Positions 11,645 through 19,924 of a stretch of 64,000 nucleotides of DNA are shown here, one piece after another. Source of the DNA: Phenylobacterium sp. LH3H17 (GTDB lineage: Bacteria; Pseudomonadota; Alphaproteobacteria; Caulobacterales; Caulobacteraceae); contig NZ_CP101283.1 in the NCBI RefSeq assembly GCF_024298925.1, positions 4,035,001 through 4,099,000 of the forward strand, given 5' to 3'. The position numbers and the translations under genes were made by a program. Under the pieces are notes generated by a model. The model worked only from the letters and a program-made list of their open reading frames with translations. It did no database searches and was not told the DNA's origin. Within the stretch, counting starts at the first letter, position 1. Every line of letters begins with the position of its first letter.

Positions 11645-11696
11645 GAGGTCGCGAAACGCGTGATCTGCAGCCCGCCCGGTGCGGCGAGTGGCCGGG

Positions 11697-11725
11697 GTTA
11701 TAGGCGCCGAGCCCCCCAGTGGCAA
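11697..11725 (-). promoter_or_regulatory. Probable sigma-70-type promoter of the sucCDAB-lpd operon
   Basis: Read on the minus strand, TTGCCA (11720-11725) and TATAAC (11697-11702) are separated by exactly 17 nt, about 50 nt before the sucC ATG. Both hexamers are close to consensus and stand out in very GC-rich DNA. No experimental start site is known to me, so this is an inference from sequence. Confidence 0.6.
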
Positions 11726-11794
11726 CCGCGCCACGGGAAGAAAAAGTCGCATTGCAGCAAAGATTTGGCGACCACCGCCACCCGTATCATTTCA

Positions 11795-12295
11795 TCATCG
11801 GGCGAAAAACACGGCCCATAGAATCCGGCCCGGCAGGAAGGCCAGACCGCCCGCCAGGAACATGCCGCCGACATACATTCCGATCATCGCGCCGCGGTGG
11901 GCGCGGACCTTGTGGCGTCGCGCCGCATAGAGGGCCGCGGGCAGGGCGACGATCACCCAGCCGGAGAGGGCGTGGACGAAGCTAAAGCTCCCGGCATTGA
12001 GCTCCCGGATAAACAGCGAGCTCACCGCCGTGGTCGCCATGGTCGCCGCCCAGGTCCAGCCCAGGGCGCGGTGCGGCAGGGTTCCCTTGGGCCCCAGCAG
12101 CAGCACGGCCCCGATCAGAAAGGTGGCGATCGCGGCGCCGAGGTGGAGCTTGATCTGCGGCGAGGCGGCCGCGATGGGCGCGAAGTCGGGCGCGGGCAGG
12201 CCGGAGGCCGCGGCGGCCAGCCCGGCCCCGGCGGCGAGGGCGAGGCTGACGGCCAGGGCCTGGGGGCTGGCGGCGGGTCTGGCAGGGTTGGACAT
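11795..12295 (-). CDS. DUF2306-type membrane protein
   Basis: A 166-residue integral membrane protein with about four to five hydrophobic segments. Histidines and arginines flank several segments (KLHLGAAIATFLIG, HRALGWTWA, FVHALSGWVIVALP, KVRAHRGAMIGMYVGG), as in the DUF2306 family of predicted haem-binding-like membrane proteins. The start at 12295 (MSNPARPAAS) is preferred over a longer frame to 12448 because that extension is low-complexity and runs into the divergent gene's upstream region. It is divergent from a membrane-bound LytTR regulator at 12468, so the two may form a sensor/regulator pair. Confidence 0.75.
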   Translation of the reverse strand: MSNPARPAASPQALAVSLALAAGAGLAAAASGLPAPDFAPIAAASPQIKLHLGAAIATFLIGAVLLLGPKGTLPHRALGWTWAATMATTAVSSLFIRELNAGSFSFVHALSGWVIVALPAALYAARRHKVRAHRGAMIGMYVGGMFLAGGLAFLPGRILWAVFFAR

Positions 12296-12467
12296 GGGAA
12301 GGCTCCGGATTGAGGCGACGCCGCCTTCCTGCCGCGCCGATCGGGCCCGCGCAGCGGCCTCTGCACGAGCCGCCGCGTCAGCTGCGCGGACGGACGCATC
12401 CGCCGCTGGCGCTTCGCCAAACGCGGGCCGCTTCTCACCGGGCCGCAATCATGATCTCAACAGGCCC

Positions 12468-13241
12468 ATGGCGGAGGTGCGAGAACCGAAGACTTTCGGA
12501 TGGGGACCGTACGGCGACCGGGCGGCTTTCCTGCGCAGTCTGCTCGTGTCGGTGGTCGCCGGCGGTTTCCTGGCCTTTTCCGGCGCCTTCGGCATGGACG
12601 ACATGGCGCTGGGCCCACGCTTCGCCTACTGGATTCCGCTGATGGCGGCCGGAACGCTGTGGGGCGCGGTCGCCGCGCGGCTGGTGTTCGGCGCCCATCC
12701 GGACGGGTCGCGGATGGTCGCGCGCATCCTGGCGGCCGGCCTGCTGATCGGGATTCCGTTCACCGGCGTGGTCTGGATCACCAACAACCTGTTCATGGGC
12801 TCGCAGATCGGACCTCGTCAGGCCCTGTCGCTGTGCGTCACCGTCACGGTCATCTCGGTGATCATGGTGGCGATCAACGCCATGGTCGCGCGCGCCGACC
12901 GGCCGGACGCGGTCCACCCCGCCGCCCCGCCCCGCTTCCTGGAACGCCTGCCGCTGAAGCTGCGCGGCGCGGAAGTCTGGGCGGTGGAATCGGAGGACCA
13001 CTATCTCCGGCTACACACCTCCAAGGGCCAGGACCTGATCCTGCTGCGCCTGGCCGATGCGGTCGCCGAGCTGGAGGGGATCGAGGGAACCCAGGTCCAC
13101 CGCTCCTGGTGGGTGGCCCGCGACGCCATCGCCGACGCCAAACGCGGCGACGGAAGGGCGACCCTGACCCTCAAGGACGGGTCGGAGGTTCCGGTCAGCC
13201 GGACCTACGCCAAGATCATCCGCCAGAAGGGCTGGATCTGA
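12468..13241 (+). CDS. LytTR-family transcriptional regulator with N-terminal membrane domain
   Basis: A 257-residue protein. Four hydrophobic segments occupy about residues 20-150 (SLLVSVVAGGFLAF, YWIPLMAAGTLWGAV, AAGLLIGIPFTGVVWI, LCVTVTVISVIMVAI). They are followed by a C-terminal LytTR DNA-binding domain (about 160-257) with the typical VWAVESEDHYLRLHT opening and the VHRSWWVARDAI and VPVSRTYAKII motifs. There is no receiver domain, so signals are probably sensed by the membrane part or a partner protein. The ATG at 12468 follows the intergenic region shared with the DUF2306 gene. A much longer frame upstream is antisense to that gene. Confidence 0.85.
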   Translation: MAEVREPKTFGWGPYGDRAAFLRSLLVSVVAGGFLAFSGAFGMDDMALGPRFAYWIPLMAAGTLWGAVAARLVFGAHPDGSRMVARILAAGLLIGIPFTGVVWITNNLFMGSQIGPRQALSLCVTVTVISVIMVAINAMVARADRPDAVHPAAPPRFLERLPLKLRGAEVWAVESEDHYLRLHTSKGQDLILLRLADAVAELEGIEGTQVHRSWWVARDAIADAKRGDGRATLTLKDGSEVPVSRTYAKIIRQKGWI

Positions 13242-13245
13242 CTGA

Positions 13246-13782
13246 TCAGCTCGACCGGGCTCGCCACTGCTCGCGCGTCTGTCCCCAAACGTCGACGCTG
13301 TCGTTCAACGGCGGCGGCAGGACCGCGTGGCGCAGGATCGAGGAGCCCAGCCGCCGGGCCACGTTCTGGGAATTGATGTTGCCGGGGTCGATGCAGTGGA
13401 TCACCTCTGTCCAGCCCAGATGGTCGAAGGCCCAGTCGATGGCCGCCGTCGCCCCCTCCGGCGCATAGCCCTTGCCCCAGTGCTCGCGGGCGATGCCCCA
13501 GCCGACCTCGGTCCCAGGCCAGCCTTCGGGCGACCAGGGGCCCAGGCGTCCGACCCAGTCGCCGCTGGCCTTCTCCACCACCGAGAACATGCTGAAGCCC
13601 GCCACCGTCCAGGCGCCGGTCATGGCGCACATGCCGCGCCAGGCGACGGGACGGGGCTGGGCGCCTCCCAGGAAGCGGCCGGCCTCCTCGTCGGCGACGA
13701 AGGCGGCCCAGGGTTCGAAATCGGCCGCGATGGGCGGGCGCAGGATCAGCCGTTCGGTCTCGAGAGTGGGGCCCAGGCTCAC
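13246..13782 (-). CDS. GNAT-family N-acetyltransferase (RimJ/RimL type)
   Basis: A 178-residue acetyltransferase with the RimJ/RimL-like beginning LETERLILRPPIAADFEPW and the acetyl-CoA loop region around EVGWGIAREHWGKGYAPEGA (about 92-111). It ends with the I(D)PGNINSQNVARRLG motif typical of this subgroup, which modifies ribosomal proteins, antibiotics or small molecules. The substrate cannot be told from sequence. It converges on the LytTR gene with four bases between the stops. Confidence 0.87.
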   Translation of the reverse strand: MSLGPTLETERLILRPPIAADFEPWAAFVADEEAGRFLGGAQPRPVAWRGMCAMTGAWTVAGFSMFSVVEKASGDWVGRLGPWSPEGWPGTEVGWGIAREHWGKGYAPEGATAAIDWAFDHLGWTEVIHCIDPGNINSQNVARRLGSSILRHAVLPPPLNDSVDVWGQTREQWRARSS

Positions 13783-13898
13783 GATGGCGGTCTCCAGTTG
13801 GTGTTCGCAGTAGCCAAGATACGCAGGAGCGACAATCGGTTCAGCGACCGTTCAGCCGGTTGGTGCGTTCTGGCTTAGAGCAAGCTGGACACACCAAC

Positions 13899-14693
13899 AT
13901 GACCTTTCAATCGTGGGAAGACCCGCCGCCGGACATGGACCGGCGCCAACCGCGCTTTCGGCCACTGGGGCCGGACCCTGATCCCGAGCCAGAGCCCGAA
14001 CCCGAACCCGAACCGCGCCGGCTTAGTCGCGGCGCGCTGATCGGGGGCGTGGCTGTCGCCTGCGTTCTGGGCCTCGGCCTGGGCGTGGTGGCTAGGCCCG
14101 ATCTGATCGGACGTGGTCCCGAGCCGGCCCCGATGCAGCCGCGCCCCGCGACCGCTGAGGGGCAGATCGACATCGTGGTGGCCGCTCCGCCGCCCGCGCC
14201 ACCGATCCCAACGAGTCCGCCGCTTGAGACCATGTCGCCCGACCTTGTAGAGGCGGCGACCAGGCCTCCGCCCGCGGCGTTCCCGCGGCCGTCGCCGCCG
14301 CCACCGGCTGCCAGACCCGCGTCCGCGCGATCGGTTCCGGACGCGTCTCAGTCGGCGATCGACGCCAACGTCCGCGTTCCCGAGTCTGTCCGGGCTCCTG
14401 AACCGGTCCGCGTGGCCCGTCCCAGTTTCGACTGCCGCAGGGCGACGACCCAGGCCGAGGATATGGTCTGCGCCGATCCGGCTCTGGCGGCCGCCGATCG
14501 GCAGTTGGCGCGCGCCTTCCAGCGGGCCCTCAGCGCCGGCGCGCCCTTTGACGAACTACGCGGCGAGCAGGACGACTGGCTGGAGATCCGCGAGGACGCG
14601 GCCCGGCGGTCGCCCAGCGCCGTGGCCTCGGTTTACGACCAGCGGATCGAGGAGCTGAACGCCCTGGCCGACGACGCCGGACGGCGCTGGTAG
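13899..14693 (+). CDS. Membrane-anchored protein with LprI-like (DUF1311) C-terminal domain
   Basis: A 264-residue protein in four parts: a cytoplasmic N-terminus with an alternating Pro-Asp/Pro-Glu run (about 24-40); one transmembrane segment (GALIGGVAVACVLGLGLGVV, about 44-63); a long Pro/Ala-rich periplasmic linker; and a C-terminal domain with SFDCRRATTQAEDMVCADPALAAADRQLA, here split for length: SFDCRRATTQAEDMVC, then ADPALAAADRQLA. That domain resembles lysozyme-inhibitor LprI/DUF1311 proteins, with the usual Cys pair. The start at 13899 is chosen; an in-frame GTG 13 codons upstream is possible. The role could be periplasmic inhibition or protein binding; this is inferred from one domain only. 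Confidence 0.7.
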   Translation: MTFQSWEDPPPDMDRRQPRFRPLGPDPDPEPEPEPEPEPRRLSRGALIGGVAVACVLGLGLGVVARPDLIGRGPEPAPMQPRPATAEGQIDIVVAAPPPAPPIPTSPPLETMSPDLVEAATRPPPAAFPRPSPPPPAARPASARSVPDASQSAIDANVRVPESVRAPEPVRVARPSFDCRRATTQAEDMVCADPALAAADRQLARAFQRALSAGAPFDELRGEQDDWLEIREDAARRSPSAVASVYDQRIEELNALADDAGRRW

Positions 14694-14717
14694 GACGACG
14701 GCCGCCGCGCCGTCGTC
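14694..14717. terminator. GC-rich hairpin between convergent LprI-like and mdh genes
   Basis: A perfect 9-bp stem (GACGACGGC / GCCGTCGTC) with a 6-nt loop sits immediately after the stop at 14693 and before the mdh stop at 14731. No clear T-run follows on either strand, so it may act as a weak or factor-assisted bidirectional terminator. Confidence 0.4.
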
Positions 14718-14730
14718 CCAGGTCCAGGCC

Positions 14731-15717
14731 TCAGCCCAGCATGTCCTTCACGGTGTCGCGCTCGCCGATCAGTTCGTCATTGGTCAGCGCGATCTTGCTC
14801 TTGGCGAAGTCGTCCATCTCGTGGCTGGTGATGACCTCGTACCCGGTGGCGGTGGTCTTCACCGGCATGCCGGCCCAGACGCCGTCGGCGAAGCCGTAGC
14901 GGCCCTGGCTCTCGACGGCGACGGAGTGGATCGCCCCGACGGTGGTCAGGTCGCGGACGTGGTCGATCAGGGCGTTGGCCGCCGAGGCCGCCGAGGAGAC
15001 GCCCCTGGCCTCGATGATCGCCGCGCCGCGCTTGCCGACGGCGGGAAGGTAATCGTTCTTCAGCCAGGCCTCGTCGCCGATGACCGAGGCGGCGTCCTTG
15101 CCGCCGATCTTGGCATGGGTGAAGTCGGCGAACATGGTCGGGCTGTGGTTGCCGTAGATGAACAGGTCGGTGACCTCGGTGATCGCCACGCCGGCCTTCT
15201 GCGCCAGCTGGGCGCGGCCGCGGTTCTCGTCCAGGCGCACCATGGCGGTGAATCGGTCCTTCGGCAGGCGCTTGGCCTGGCTGGCGGCGATCATCACATT
15301 GGTGTTGCAGGGGTTGCCCACCACGGCCACGCGGGCGTCGTCGGCGGCCACGGCGTCGATCGCCTGGCCCTGGGCGATGAAGATCTTGCCGTTGTCCTTC
15401 AGCAGGTCGGCGCGTTCCATGCCCGGGCCGCGCGGCTTGGAACCGACCAGCAAGGCCCAGTTCACGTCCTTGAAGGCGACGTTGGCGTCGCCGGTCAGCA
15501 CCATGTCCTGCAACAGCGGGAAGGCGCAGTCCTCCAGCTCCATGGCCACGCCCTTCAGCGCCTTCTGCGGGCCTTCGACCGGGATTTCCAGAAGTTGCAG
15601 GATCAGCGGCTGGTCCTTGCCGAACATCTCGCCCGAGGCGATGCGGAAGAGGAGGGCGTAACCGATGTTGCCGGCGGCGCCCGTGACCGCGACGCGGATC
15701 GGCTTCTTCATGGTCAT
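14731..15717 (-). CDS. mdh: Malate dehydrogenase, Mdh2-like type
   Basis: A 328-residue NAD-dependent enzyme that oxidises malate to oxaloacetate. The Rossmann motif [20 protein letters not shown] sits at the N-terminus. NPCNTN, the [14 protein letters not shown] segment and the catalytic histidine in [12 protein letters not shown] are visible. These features resemble the longer Mdh group found in beta-proteobacteria, Deinococcus and plant/animal cytosol, not the LDH-like Mdh (starting MARAKIALIG) that I know from Caulobacter. The start at 15717 has a GGGA element 7 nt upstream; an alternative ATG lies two codons in. It is upstream of the suc-lpd block on the same strand, but four genes lie between. 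Confidence 0.93.
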   Translation of the reverse strand: MTMKKPIRVAVTGAAGNIGYALLFRIASGEMFGKDQPLILQLLEIPVEGPQKALKGVAMELEDCAFPLLQDMVLTGDANVAFKDVNWALLVGSKPRGPGMERADLLKDNGKIFIAQGQAIDAVAADDARVAVVGNPCNTNVMIAASQAKRLPKDRFTAMVRLDENRGRAQLAQKAGVAITEVTDLFIYGNHSPTMFADFTHAKIGGKDAASVIGDEAWLKNDYLPAVGKRGAAIIEARGVSSAASAANALIDHVRDLTTVGAIHSVAVESQGRYGFADGVWAGMPVKTTATGYEVITSHEMDDFAKSKIALTNDELIGERDTVKDMLG

Positions 15718-15847
15718 GGAACTGTCCCGTGGTTGCAGTGCGAAAATTCGCGGGCGGTCTAGCCCCCATGGGCCCTTGCGGCAAGGCCAAGTGACAGGCG
15801 CGGTGCCTGCGGCTACCAAGGTTGGCGGGTCACATGGGGAAGCGGCG

Positions 15848-16255
15848 ATGTTTCAGGCGGATCCGGCGTTCCTCGCCACCTCGCGCGAGCTTGGCGACCT
15901 GGCGCTGAGCCAGGCCCGGCTGCAGGACGACGCCCGCTACCCCTGGATCGTCCTGATCCCGCGCGTCGAGGCGGCCCGCGAGCTGGAGGACCTGTCGCGG
16001 GACGACTTGGCGATCCTCACCGACGAGATCCTGGCCGCCGGCCGGGCCGTCCGCGTCCTCGGCGCGCGGGTCGACAAACTGAATGTCGGCGCGCTCGGGA
16101 ATGTCACGCCCCAGCTGCACGTGCATGTGGTGGGCCGCCGGGTCGGGGACCCGGCCTGGCCTGGGCCGGTCTGGGGCCATAGCCCCGCCGAGCCCTACGC
16201 TCCCGACTCCCTTGCCCGCGCCGTCGCGGGCGCCAAGACGGCGCTCGGCCTCTAG
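15848..16255 (+). CDS. HIT-domain hydrolase
   Basis: A 135-residue histidine-triad protein, expected to hydrolyse nucleoside phosphoramidates or dinucleotides. The triad region reads [11 protein letters not shown] (88-98): H91 and H93 are present but the first triad His is Gln (Q89). The middle, catalytic histidine is kept. The tail [10 protein letters not shown] is typical of an alphaproteobacterial HIT subgroup. The ATG at 15848 has a GGGGAAG site upstream. Its TAG stop shares the CTAG at 16252-16255 with the convergent secreted-protein gene. Confidence 0.88.
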   Translation: MFQADPAFLATSRELGDLALSQARLQDDARYPWIVLIPRVEAARELEDLSRDDLAILTDEILAAGRAVRVLGARVDKLNVGALGNVTPQLHVHVVGRRVGDPAWPGPVWGHSPAEPYAPDSLARAVAGAKTALGL

Positions 16256-17049
16256 TCCCGGCGCAGGACCACCGGGCGGCGCTGGCCGCCCTCTTCCAGG
16301 CGGCCGATCCAGGACCCGTCGGGGGCGGCGTTGAGCACCAGGGTGGCCACCCCTGCCCCGGGACGCGGATAGAAGCTGACGATCAGCTCGCCGCCGGCGC
16401 GCTGGATAGCGCTGACGAACCCGGACGAATCGGTGGACCCGCGTCGGCGCGGATCGCGCCAGGCGCCTTCCAGCGGCGCCAGCCCGTTGTCGACCAGTTG
16501 CAGGCTGTAGAGCGCGGTTCCTTCCCGGCTGCGCAGCGTCCAGGCGCCGTCCAGCGGCCCCTGCAGGCCCTGAGCCGAGGCGGACGAGGATCGCAAACGC
16601 GCCTCATAGCTCAGGTCGAGGGAGTTCGGCGGCGCTTCGGGCGAACGGCCGGTCTCATCGACATAGGTCGGGGCGGCGAGTTCAGGGCGCGGCGCCGGGG
16701 GCGCATAGACCATGGGCGGTCGGACCACCGTGGGCGGGGGTCCCACGGGCGACGACCGATAGGGGAACGGCTCGGACGCCTGCGGCGTCGGCGGAGCGTG
16801 ATTGACCGGCGGGGGCGTGTAGGCCGGCGGCGTTGGGGCGGGCGGCGCTTCGGCGGACAGGGCGTCGGCGGTCTCGAGATCAGGCGCGGCGGCGGCGGCC
16901 GGCGCGGCCTCGGGCGCGGGCGGCGGCTGGTCCAGCAGGGCCGCGATGGGGTCGGCCTCCTGCGCCGCGGCGGGCGCGGCCGCGCAGAGCGCCAGGGCCA
17001 GGGCCAGGGTGGCCTGCAGAAGCGGGGTTTTCAGTCTCAAAGCCGACAT
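16252..17049 (-). CDS. Proline-rich secreted protein of unknown function
   Basis: A 265-residue protein with a clear signal peptide (LLQATLALALALCAAAPAAA, cleaved near AAAQ|E at about residue 30). A long Pro/Ala-rich spacer (about 35-140) leads to a C-terminal beta-rich domain (about 165-265) containing GPLDGAWTLRSREG and [22 protein letters not shown], split here at 22 residues: DGSWIGRLEEGG, then [10 protein letters not shown]. The repeated 'G-W' pattern recalls small lipocalin-like or AprI-like domains, but I cannot assign a family. It begins one base from the stop of the CitE-like gene and probably shares its transcript. Confidence 0.65.
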   Translation of the reverse strand: MSALRLKTPLLQATLALALALCAAAPAAAQEADPIAALLDQPPPAPEAAPAAAAAPDLETADALSAEAPPAPTPPAYTPPPVNHAPPTPQASEPFPYRSSPVGPPPTVVRPPMVYAPPAPRPELAAPTYVDETGRSPEAPPNSLDLSYEARLRSSSASAQGLQGPLDGAWTLRSREGTALYSLQLVDNGLAPLEGAWRDPRRRGSTDSSGFVSAIQRAGGELIVSFYPRPGAGVATLVLNAAPDGSWIGRLEEGGQRRPVVLRRD

Positions 17050-17050
17050 C

Positions 17051-17902
17051 TCACGCCGCGGCGATGGCGTCCGCGACGGCGATCAGACGCCGCGCCTCGT
17101 CCAGATGCAACCGCTCGACCATTCGCCCCTCGACCCGGATCACCCCCTTGGCCGCATTTTCCGGCAGGTCGAAGGCCGCCACAATGGCGCGCGACCAGAC
17201 CACTTCGTCCGGGGTCGGGCTGAAGGCCAGGTTGGCGGCCTCGATCTGGCGCGGATGGATCAGGGTCTTGCCGTCGAAGCCGAAGGCCGCGCCCTGGGCG
17301 CACTGGGCCGCCAGGCCGGCGTCGTCCTCGATGCCGTTGAACACCCCGTCCAGAACGGTCAGGCCATAAGCCCTCCCGGCCGCCACTATCAGGGAGAGGG
17401 GGGCGGTCAGCGGCGCGCGGGCCACGTCCAGCCGGCAGCGCATCTCCTTGGCCAGGTCATTGGTCCCGGCCACCAAGGCCGACAGCCGCCCACTCGCGCC
17501 GGCGATCTGCGGCAGGGCGAAGATCGCCGCGCAGGTCTCGATCATCACCCAGAGGCGCGTGTCGCCCGATAGTCCCGCGCCGTACGCCGACACGTCGGCG
17601 GCCGAGGAGACCTTGGGGGCCAGGATCGCATCGGGATTCGCCGCCCCGGCCGCCTCCAGGTCCGCCTTGCCCCAGGGAGTGTCCAGCCCGTTGACCCGGA
17701 TGACAACCTCGCGCCGGCCGAAGCCGCCGGCCTTGACCGCAGCCACCGCCTGGGCCCGCGCCAGGTCCTTGGCGTCGGGGGCGACGGCGTCCTCCAGGTC
17801 CAGGATCACCACGTCGCACGGCAGGTCCCGCGCCTTCTCGATGGCGCGCGCATTGGCGGCGGGCATGTAGAGGGCGCTGCGGCGCGGGCGGGGCAAGCTC
17901 AA
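17051..17902 (-). CDS. CitE-like HpcH/HpaI aldolase (malyl-CoA/citramalyl-CoA lyase family)
   Basis: A 283-residue TIM-barrel lyase. The N-terminus RRSALYMPAANARAIEKA and the CDVVILDLEDAVAPDAK motif hold the Mg2+-binding acid and match CitE-like enzymes. ALVAGTNDLAKEMRC and GFDGKTLIHPRQ are the other family hallmarks. Members cleave or form beta-hydroxyacyl-CoA thioesters such as malyl-CoA or citramalyl-CoA, or hydrolyse malyl-CoA. No citrate-lyase subunits CitD/CitF are near, so it is not part of a citrate lyase complex. The exact substrate is uncertain. Confidence 0.88.
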   Translation of the reverse strand: MSLPRPRRSALYMPAANARAIEKARDLPCDVVILDLEDAVAPDAKDLARAQAVAAVKAGGFGRREVVIRVNGLDTPWGKADLEAAGAANPDAILAPKVSSAADVSAYGAGLSGDTRLWVMIETCAAIFALPQIAGASGRLSALVAGTNDLAKEMRCRLDVARAPLTAPLSLIVAAGRAYGLTVLDGVFNGIEDDAGLAAQCAQGAAFGFDGKTLIHPRQIEAANLAFSPTPDEVVWSRAIVAAFDLPENAAKGVIRVEGRMVERLHLDEARRLIAVADAIAAA

Positions 17903-17960
17903 GCGTCCGGCTCCATGGTTCCGATGGCGAAGCGCCCTTTTTAGGAGCTAGGATGGGTAC

Positions 17961-18344
17961 ATGACCATCCGCTACGACGACGGAGCCAAGAACGTGCTGG
18001 GCGGCGAACTCGTCCCATGCTCGCTCAACCCCGTGACCGGCTTCTTCCGCAACGGGTGCTGCGAGACCGGGCCGCACGACACGGGCATGCACACGGTCTG
18101 CGCGGTGATGACCGCCGAATTCCTGGCCTTCTCCAAGAGCATGGGCAACGACCTCTCCACGCCCATGCCGGACTACGCCTTCGCGGGGCTGAAGCCCGGC
18201 GACCGCTGGTGCCTCTGCGCCCCGCGCTGGAAGGAAGCTCTCGACGCCGGCATGGCGCCGCAGCTGATCCTCGAGGCCACCCACGAGGAGACCTTGGCCA
18301 TTGTTCCGCTCGGCGTCCTCAAGGACCACGCGGTAGATGCCTAG
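17961..18344 (+). CDS. DUF2237 family protein
   Basis: A 127-residue cysteine-containing protein of the widespread DUF2237 family. The family landmarks NVLGGELVPCSLNPVTGFFR, GCCETGPHDTGMHTVCAVMT and GLKPGDRWCLCAPRW are all present, with several conserved cysteines that could bind metal or be redox-active. No biochemical function is established to my knowledge. An AGGAG site lies about ten bases before the ATG. A structured repeat begins 12 nt after the stop. Confidence 0.9.
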   Translation: MTIRYDDGAKNVLGGELVPCSLNPVTGFFRNGCCETGPHDTGMHTVCAVMTAEFLAFSKSMGNDLSTPMPDYAFAGLKPGDRWCLCAPRWKEALDAGMAPQLILEATHEETLAIVPLGVLKDHAVDA

Positions 18345-18355
18345 GCGCCGTCGGA

Positions 18356-18470
18356 TCCTCCCCCAGCGCGTCGCGCGATTTGGGGGAGGTGGCGGAGGGG
18401 GTCGAAGACCACGAGAGTCAAAGTCCCCCTCACCCGGCCATTCGGCCGGGAGCTCCTCCAGAGGGGGAGC
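18356..18470 (+). repeat. Structured intergenic repeat, copy A
   Basis: First of three related elements in the window (others 40887-41015 and 48032-48169). It holds an outer hairpin built on CTCCCCCA...TTGGGGGAG, then GGAGGGGGT, the shared core AGTCAAAGTCCCCCTCA, a central hairpin CCCGGCC-ATTC-GGCCGGG and a closing CTCCTCCAGAGGGGGAGC. The central stem differs in sequence from copies B and C but keeps perfect pairing. It starts 12 nt after the DUF2237 stop and lies between two convergent genes. Confidence 0.8.
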
Positions 18471-18484
18471 ATCTGAAGCACTCT

Positions 18485-19021
18485 TCAGACGAGCGGATAT
18501 TCCCGCTCCAGCCGGTAGCGGGAACCCTCGGCGGTGCGCCAGCTGGAATAGAGCCCGAAGCTGGTCGCCCGGAACGGCGGCGACTTGAGCAGACTATTGG
18601 CCGCGAGCCAGGCGGCCACCTCGGTCGGATTGGGCCGGCGCAGATAGGCGAGCGTCACGTGCGGCTTGTAGACCCGGGCGTCCGGCTTCAGGCCCGCCCT
18701 TCGCGCGGCGGTCTCGCAGCGTCTGGCGAGCTGGCGCAGGCCCGGATCCTCGACAAGCCCGGCCCAGACCGCATGGATCTCATAGCCCTCGCCGAACGCG
18801 CCGACCCCTTCCAGCTCCAGGTTCAACGGCGGGCAGGTCACGATGGCCAGCTCCGCGTCCAGGTCGGCGGCGGCGTTCTCGGCCACGTCGCCGAAGAAAC
18901 GCAGGGTGACGTGCAAGGCCTCCAGCGGCCGCCAGCGCGCGTCGGGCAGGCCGTCCTGGCGCGCGACCAGGCCCTCGCCCAGCTCGGGAGGAATGGACAG
19001 GGCGGCGAACAGGCGAATCAT
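18485..19021 (-). CDS. thpR: RNA 2',3'-cyclic phosphodiesterase (2'-5' RNA ligase family)
   Basis: A 178-residue 2H-phosphoesterase that opens 2',3'-cyclic phosphates and can join 2'-5' RNA ends in vitro. The two HxT motifs that define the fold are visible: H37-V-T-L in ALHVTLRFFGDV and H121-V-T-L in YKPHVTLAYL. The start MIRLFAALSIPPEL and the length fit ThpR/LigT. It converges on DUF2237 across the repeat copy A and is divergent from the Bax-inhibitor-1 family gene. Confidence 0.93.
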   Translation of the reverse strand: MIRLFAALSIPPELGEGLVARQDGLPDARWRPLEALHVTLRFFGDVAENAAADLDAELAIVTCPPLNLELEGVGAFGEGYEIHAVWAGLVEDPGLRQLARRCETAARRAGLKPDARVYKPHVTLAYLRRPNPTEVAAWLAANSLLKSPPFRATSFGLYSSWRTAEGSRYRLEREYPLV

Positions 19022-19073
19022 CGGCGCCTACCTAGGATGCGGAAGGACTGACGCAAACGTAATCCGCCCTCCC

Positions 19074-19102
19074 TTGCGTAGAACAGCCCGGACCCCGATA
19101 TT
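19074..19102 (+). promoter_or_regulatory. Possible promoter of the Bax-inhibitor-1 family gene
   Basis: TTGCGT (19074-19079) and GATATT (19097-19102) are 17 nt apart, about 46 nt before the ATG at 19149. The match to consensus is moderate and the call rests on spacing and the AT-rich -10 only. Confidence 0.4.
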
Positions 19103-19148
19103 CGGAGGTGCGTCCACTTGGGGCGTTTCGAAAAGGGCTTTTTCTCTG

Positions 19149-19898
19149 ATGAGCGACTTCAACCGCGGCGCTGCTCGCACGATCCCGGTGGATCGCGCCG
19201 ACATGTCGGTGGATGCGGGCCTGCGCAGCTTCATGCTCGGCGTCTACAACAAGGTTGCGTTGGGCCTGCTCGTTTCGGCCGGACTGGCCTTCCTGACCGG
19301 CAGCTTCCCGCCGGTGCGGGACCTGATGTTCTCGACCTCGCCCACGGGTCGCATCGGCTACACCCTCCTGGGCATGGTCGTGGCGTTCTCGCCGCTGGCG
19401 GTGATGCTGTTCGGCATGTTCGCCATGAAGAACGCGACCCCGCGTTCGTCCGGCATCTTCTACTGGACCATCGTCGCCCTGATCGGCGCGGGTCTCGGCG
19501 TGCTGAGCCTGGTCTATACGGGCACGTCGATCTTCTCGACCTTCCTGATCACCGCGGCGGCCTTCGGCGGCCTGTCGCTGTTCGGCTACACCACCAAGAA
19601 GGACCTGACCGGCTTCGGCAGCTTCCTGATCGTCGGCCTGGTGGGCCTGGTGATCGCCAGCCTGGTCAACATGTTCCTGCAGAACTCGGTGATGGGCTTC
19701 CTCATCAGCGTGGTGGGCGTGCTGATCTTCGCGGGCCTGATCGCCTACGACACCCAGCGCCTGAAGATGAGCTATTACGAAATGGGTGGGGACCAAGCCG
19801 CCATGGGCGTGGCGACCAACTACGGCGCGCTCAGCCTCTACCTGAACTTCATCAACCTCTTCCAGTTCCTGCTCAGCATCTTCGGCGACCGCCGCTAG
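19149..19898 (+). CDS. Bax inhibitor-1 / YbhL family integral membrane protein
   Basis: A 249-residue inner-membrane protein with about seven hydrophobic segments, as usual for BI-1/YccA/YbhL proteins. These proteins behave as pH-sensitive calcium leak channels or as FtsH modulators. The second half carries the family pattern FGGLSLFGYTTKKDL and the C-terminal LIAYDTQRLK segment with its conserved Asp, followed by GALSLYLNFINLFQFLLSI, which ends the protein. ATG at 19149 follows the promoter-like site. A strong terminator follows the stop. Confidence 0.93.
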   Translation: MSDFNRGAARTIPVDRADMSVDAGLRSFMLGVYNKVALGLLVSAGLAFLTGSFPPVRDLMFSTSPTGRIGYTLLGMVVAFSPLAVMLFGMFAMKNATPRSSGIFYWTIVALIGAGLGVLSLVYTGTSIFSTFLITAAAFGGLSLFGYTTKKDLTGFGSFLIVGLVGLVIASLVNMFLQNSVMGFLISVVGVLIFAGLIAYDTQRLKMSYYEMGGDQAAMGVATNYGALSLYLNFINLFQFLLSIFGDRR

Positions 19899-19924
19899 AT
19901 CTGGTTGAGAACCTGAAATCTCGA

